From Pachyseris speciosa (lineage: Eukaryota > Cnidaria > Anthozoa > Scleractinia > Pachyseridae): a stretch of 64,000 nucleotides of DNA. Shown here in pieces: positions 37,904 through 43,900 of this stretch; position 1 is the stretch's first letter; each line of letters begins with the position of its first letter. Location of the stretch: positions 585,001-649,000 of the forward strand of contig JAEMWC010000013.1 of assembly GCA_016490735.1 (NCBI GenBank), in the 5' to 3' direction. Made by a program: the position numbers and the translations under genes. The notes beneath the pieces are model-generated. The model ran no database searches and was not told where the DNA came from. It saw only the letters and a program-made list of their open reading frames with translations.

Positions 37904-40900
37904 GTTTACATGTAAGCAGGGGTGAGGGTCCTGGGTGGCTTTCCTCTCAGGATCCTTTGTTTTATTTTGTTTTTTCACATTTATTAGTTGTGATGTATTA
38001 TATGAAGTAGGAATAGGGACCTCTAGGAGGGAGAGAACACATGGAGTGATTAAAGAGAGTAGTAACGTTATCTGAGTGTGGCCTGTCCATCTCCAATATT
38101 TTGACTGGTTAAGTAGGCAGATACAACATTTGCAACAAGTACATGTACATGTACAAATGATTCACATGATGTCTCATTGGAATGACAGTGGCACCAAATG
38201 AATGCGATTCAAAAATTTGATTGTTACTCTGAGCCCGCCATGCTAGGTCCAAGGTGGATGAGATGGCTGATGTCATTGGAGTTGTTTGCCGATGGCAAAG
38301 ACCTAATTATCAACAAACAACAAACCTCAACACCAGGCAAAGGCACAGGCTTTATTGCTCCATTTGGCTGGCCCAGATGTTCGGGATATTTTCTCCACTC
38401 TTGTGGACACGGGCAAACGCTACCAATTACACGGCCACCATTAATAACAGTTCTGAATGTATATTTCATTCCAAAGGTCAACTTTGCATTCACAAGACAA
38501 GCTTTTCACTGCATCCAGCAAAAGGAAGTTGAGATTGTTCTGCAATTTGTTACTAGGTTACAAAAAGAATCAAAAGATTGCAATTTTGTCTTGGATACTG
38601 ACAAACAGATTAGAGATGCCGTTCTGTGTAAGTGCACATCAAACTATGTGAGGCGTAAATTACTCAAAGAAGGTCAAACAGAGTGAAAACTTAAGGTAGA
38701 ACATCAAATTACTGAACTGGGTGCAAAAAGTCAGGCGCAAGAACGTGTAAACAGAGTTTTTGTAAACCCAAGCAAACCCAATAGTAAACACAGTGAAGTT
38801 ATAGATGTGGTCTTAGTGGTCATTTTGGTTGGGATCCCAAGTGTCCTGCAAAAGGGCAGACCTGTCGCACGATATTGTAATGGGAAAGATAATTTTGTCA
38901 GTGTGTGTAAAACCAAGCAAAAGAAAGCAGAGATTATCCAAGTTCAAGAAGGCCAAACCAGTGAACGCCAACCTGATTATGCCTTTCAGGTAACCAGTGG
39001 GGGGAGGCAAATGTGTTCACAGTGTCTGTGGGGGGTGGGTGGAGCCAAATGTGCTCACCGTGTCTGTGGAGGGTGTAATCCTTAAAATATTAGCGGATTC
39101 TGAAGCTACAAACAACATCATTGATGAAGAGCCATGGAAGACTTAAAAGGTAAAAAGATAAGATGAAAATATCAAGATAACTCAGTTGGGAGAAAGCTGT
39201 GCACGTACATTGTATGCATCTGACAAGCCCCTCCAACTGAAAGGTCAGTTTAACTGTGAGTGTTATCTCCTCTGTATACGAAAGTGTTGAAGAGTATTTA
39301 GATTGATGTAGATGTAGCGGTTGGCCAAGGCAGATCCCAAGCAGAATCCCTAGTGATTAAAGGAAAGAGGGTAACCACTCCTGAACAGAGATACCGCTAT
39401 GGTGCTGGGTGTTGATGTTGGGCTGCAGTCATCAAAACCAAACAAATGCTTCAACAGCAGTATCCTGAGGTATTTCATGGCGTGGGAAAACTGTAAAGCA
39501 GACAAGTAATGTTACACTTTGATCCTGAAGGTGAACCAGTAGTCCAGAACCCATTTGCCCCATTTTGTCACCTAACAAGATCTAGACAAGGTGGAATAAA
39601 AAGTTCAAGAACTGATAGACTGTGACATCAGAGAAGAAGTAAATTTGCCTACACCATGGGTGAACCCTGTTGTAATTGTACTTAAATGCAAATGGAGAAG
39701 TACACCTTTGTAACAACATCAGGTTTGCAAACAAGGCCATTATTCATGGTAGACACCCCATACCAACAGTAGATGAGCTGCTGCTCAACATACATGGCTC
39801 AAAGATTTTCAGCAAGTTGGATCTTGAATGCAGCTCCCACCAGCTTGAATTCTCCCCAGGATCACATCAAATCACAACATTTGTACCCATATGGGTTTGT
39901 ACAGATACGAACAGTTGTTGTCCGGTGTGAGTTCAGCAAGTGAGTAGTATCATGGAATTGCAACAGCTCTGGTGAGAATCAGGGGCATCAACAACATTTC
40001 CAACAACATCATCATGCATGGCCCAGATCAGAAAACCCATGATCAGTGTCTCCAAACAGGGTTCATACTCTTTTTTGGACTAAAAATTCAAGGACTTTTC
40101 AAGGACATTCCAGGACACAATTCCAATTTTTCAAGCACTCCATCCAGCAAAAAATGCCATTAAAATGTGATACTAGATGATTGGGTTTAAGGGATAACTG
40201 CGAGATTTGTTCAAGTCTAAGTCTTTTCTAGTTCTTCCACTAAGTGGAAACAGTCAAACAGCAAATTTCAAGGTTTTTCAATGACCCAAATGTACTTTTC
40301 ACGGACTTTCAAGGCCTTGAATTTTGATTTTCAAATTCAAGGACTTTCAAGGACTTTCAAGGTGCGTGCGAACCCTGTCCAAAAGCACTCTGGAATGCCT
40401 TAGAGAGCAAAGCTTGACACTCAATGTTGAACAGACTAGTCTTCATGGAATCCTTCTGTTGGAGAAAGGGATTGGCCCTATGGAACAGTTAAGTATGTAG
40501 TTTCTTGGGCTGGCTAATTACAGTTACAAGTACAGTCATCCTGCACTTTGCAACTCTGGCAGAACTGCTGAGGAGGTTGACAAATAAAGGCGTTACCTTA
40601 AGTTTGGACCCAAGCAAAGACCTGCCTTTAATTTGCAGAAACAGAGTATGGCAGAAGCTGGAATACTAGTTAGTCTATCTTAAAAAGGATGCCCTGACGA
40701 AAGTCATTGCAGGTGTGAGTCCTATATATGGGACTTGGCACAGTGCTAGTAGTGTCAGAACCAGAATGGGAACTGGGTGCACATCTGTTACACAAGCCAC
40801 AGCATAACAGAGTGTGAGCGCAGATATTCACAGACTGAAAGCCGGAGGCTCTCACCCTTGTTTGGGCATGTGAGAGACATGTTGCATATGCCAAAGATGC

Positions 40901-43900
40901 TAACTACAAGAGAGGTTGAAGAAGCATCTGTGACAGATGAAGAGTTAACAGTTCCAAGAGAATTAGCCATCAAAACCGGTCATTTTGACTAATGCAAGAT
41001 ATATATAGATAGGGGTATCGAATGGTCCTTAAAATTGTCAAGTTCTTGCAAAATTTGACTTTGCTCGATTTGCTCGCAAAATTTTGACGAGTGCTCGCTT
41101 GCTCGGATTTGCAATGTTTTTGCAACTGCTCAGATGGTTGGATTTCCGTTGAAATTTACTCGGGCGATTGCTTAAACTGTAGCGAAAATTTGTAAATCGT
41201 TATTCATAGGTTTTTTGGTACAGCATTTAAATAATGCATTTCTACGTGGTACTGAACTCCTTTGAATAGGTAAGTAGCAGTGTAGTTTACATGCATTGAA
41301 GTTTTATTGAAAGTACCAAGGCCAACACCTGCCAGTGACCTGCGAAAGCAGGGAGTAAAATCTGAAGATGACTTTGAAATAGAAAAGAGCTATTTGACCG
41401 TCAGTACTGTCTGAATGGTTGAGAATGTTCTCAGTCCAGGTTTATTTTGACCCGTGTTAGCTCCTTGAAACTCCTAAAATAAGCTACTTTGCTTTGAATC
41501 TTGGTTTTCAGTCAATTATTAACCTCGGAAAACTAATTTCCCTATCATTGAATTCAATTCTCAATTTTTTTTTTATTTATTCAATCTATAAAGGGCATTT
41601 AAATACGATTTCAAGACAAAGGAATGACAATAATAAAGCATTATGAAGTGATAATAAAACCATTAACTAACCATTAACTAAAGAAACAATTTCATATGTG
41701 AGCAGTGGCCAAAGTAGGGAATGCTTTCTGGTTGGACACCGTCATGGTCAAGTAAATTGTAGTTAAATATTCAGCTAAGTTAGCTTTGCTGCCGGCGGAA
41801 CCTAGAGGAGAATTTACAAAGTGCTTGCTGCTCGCCAGTTGCATTTTTCTAATGTCCTCGCTGCTCACAAGACAAATTTGATCACTGCCTATGCTCACAA
41901 AGTAATCTGTAGTGCTCGCATGCTCGCAGGGACCATTCGATACTTCTATAGATGTATGCACCTGAAGTAGGTGAACTGTGTGTTATTGAACAGTTGGTTT
42001 TAAGAGGAAACCAACATTGTACTATTTCCCGATACCAAACAAACTTAAGCCACAAGTTGCTGCCTGCAAGGGACAAAGGAGCAGAGAAGTTCTTTAAGTT
42101 GTGCTACAATGTATGGATGGCAGCTACAGCTATATATAATAATGATACTGGATCTGCCTGAGCCGCTGAGATCCACAATGCTTTCAGAAGGACTATGGAA
42201 AGATTGACCTGTGCAATTTTACAAAAATTCTGTGATACACATATTTTTTGAAGAACCATTTGCTGCCCAAACTATTGAACATTTGCATAATAACTTCATC
42301 TAAGCTTATAATTTGTTTACCTTGTGGTATCTTCAATGTCAACGGTTCAGCACTGTAGAAAGTGTTTGCAGCAGACATAGTGCACATGATTCCATCTTGA
42401 TCAGCGATAAATGTAATGTCCTCCAGCAGAACATACATGATGAACAGGTCACCATTTGGCCCAATTGCTCGTCTTTCATTTCTTCCGAACGGTATCTTAT
42501 TTTTATTACCTACCCAAGTGAAAATAACACCGTAGACGGGTTGATGGGCAGGGCAGGGTAAAACTTGAGCTGAGCCAAGATCAACTCTCTGTTCCTTGGG
42601 AGGTTTATCAGGAAACGGCCCCACAACTAAAAAGAAATGGATGGTCTTGTTAGAGACTGGTATTAACACTGAGGAAAAGTACCTCACATTTTGGTAACAA
42701 CAACAATAATAATTATAAATAAAAACATAAATCATAAATCATACATAATGGTATAGTCATCAAATTAGGAAATAACTTCACTTGTGTTTTGGTTTACCAT
42801 TTGTGATATGTACAGGTATATGCAGGAACACGTCCTGATGCAAAGGAAAATTACCATTTTTTAAATAGAGCTGCAACAATACCTTTTCTCCTGATATGAT
42901 ATATATCTTGATACAGGTGCCACAATGTGATAAATGATACTGGTATACATTACTGCATGCAAGAAGTGACCAATGTACCTTACTATTACACATACATTTG
43001 TCTGTCATCTTGAATACCTGACAGGCAAATGCTATGCAAAAGGGAAGGATTTTGCTCCAAGTCCAATTTGTGCAATAAATCGCCATACAATGGTTAAAAA
43101 CAGAACTTGGGTATGGACTTGTTAAAGACGGCAATGTTTCATTGCTTCTGTAGTAGATTTTATCATATTGTAATACTGCTGTTCAAATGTCGATAGTTGT
43201 AACGTAGCAATATAAATTATATCACAATGTACAGGTGTATCATTGCAGCCCTATTTTTAAAACTTATTCTTTCAATTTTACAGCTATACAACAGAAACAC
43301 TCCCTTACATGTTACTGCAACTTTTATCTTCCTGCTGAAGGTTTTTACTCCAGTGACTGTATCCTCTACAAAGCACTGGTAAGTTCCACTGGCCGATAAG
43401 TCAAGGTTGCTACCAGTCAGTGTACCAGTCAGTGAGCTGAGCCTTCTTTTACCAAACTTGAGTTCACCTTCTGGAATATCTGTATTATTGTGCTTCCAAG
43501 TCCATTTCAAGTTGCTTCCCATTGCACCACAGGGCAGTACCATGGCATTATCCGTTTTGAATTTCACCTGCTCTGGATTAAGCAGGTCATAGGATAAAAA
43601 GTTGGTTATCCGTGGAGGGGGGACTTTTGGCTTTTGCTGACCTGAAAACAAATAAGTCACAATATCAGAAGGTTTATTCTCCTCACTTTTTTAGTTTTTC
43701 ATGTGGTACTAGTTAGGGGAATCTGTTAAGAAATCAAAGTATTTCATCCGTGTTCACTTCCAACATTCTCATCACCTGGATCTTGGTTCAAATAGAGATG
43801 GTGTAAGGAGAAAATAGATATTAGCCCAAGGTGGGGAGGGGAATAAGTATAAGTAAAACAATCTTTAACCCCCAAAAATTCATTACCCTAAAAAATACCC

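Larger units (their letters stand above)
38190..42165 (+). pseudogene. Ty3/gypsy-type LTR retrotransposon remnant (gag-pol), broken
   Basis: Plus-strand pieces in order: gag ([38 protein letters not shown]) at 38198-38690; zinc knuckles near 38815-38930 with Asn for His in the second; protease-like [17 protein letters not shown] at about 39090 with DSE for DSG; RT from about 39640 ([17 protein letters not shown]); [12 protein letters not shown] at about 39990 where ISDD is expected; RNase H-like RRYSQTE near 40815; and an integrase-start fragment at 41955-42165. Many frameshifts and lost catalytic residues. LTRs were not found. It lies in the host intron, antisense to the gene. Confidence 0.85.
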
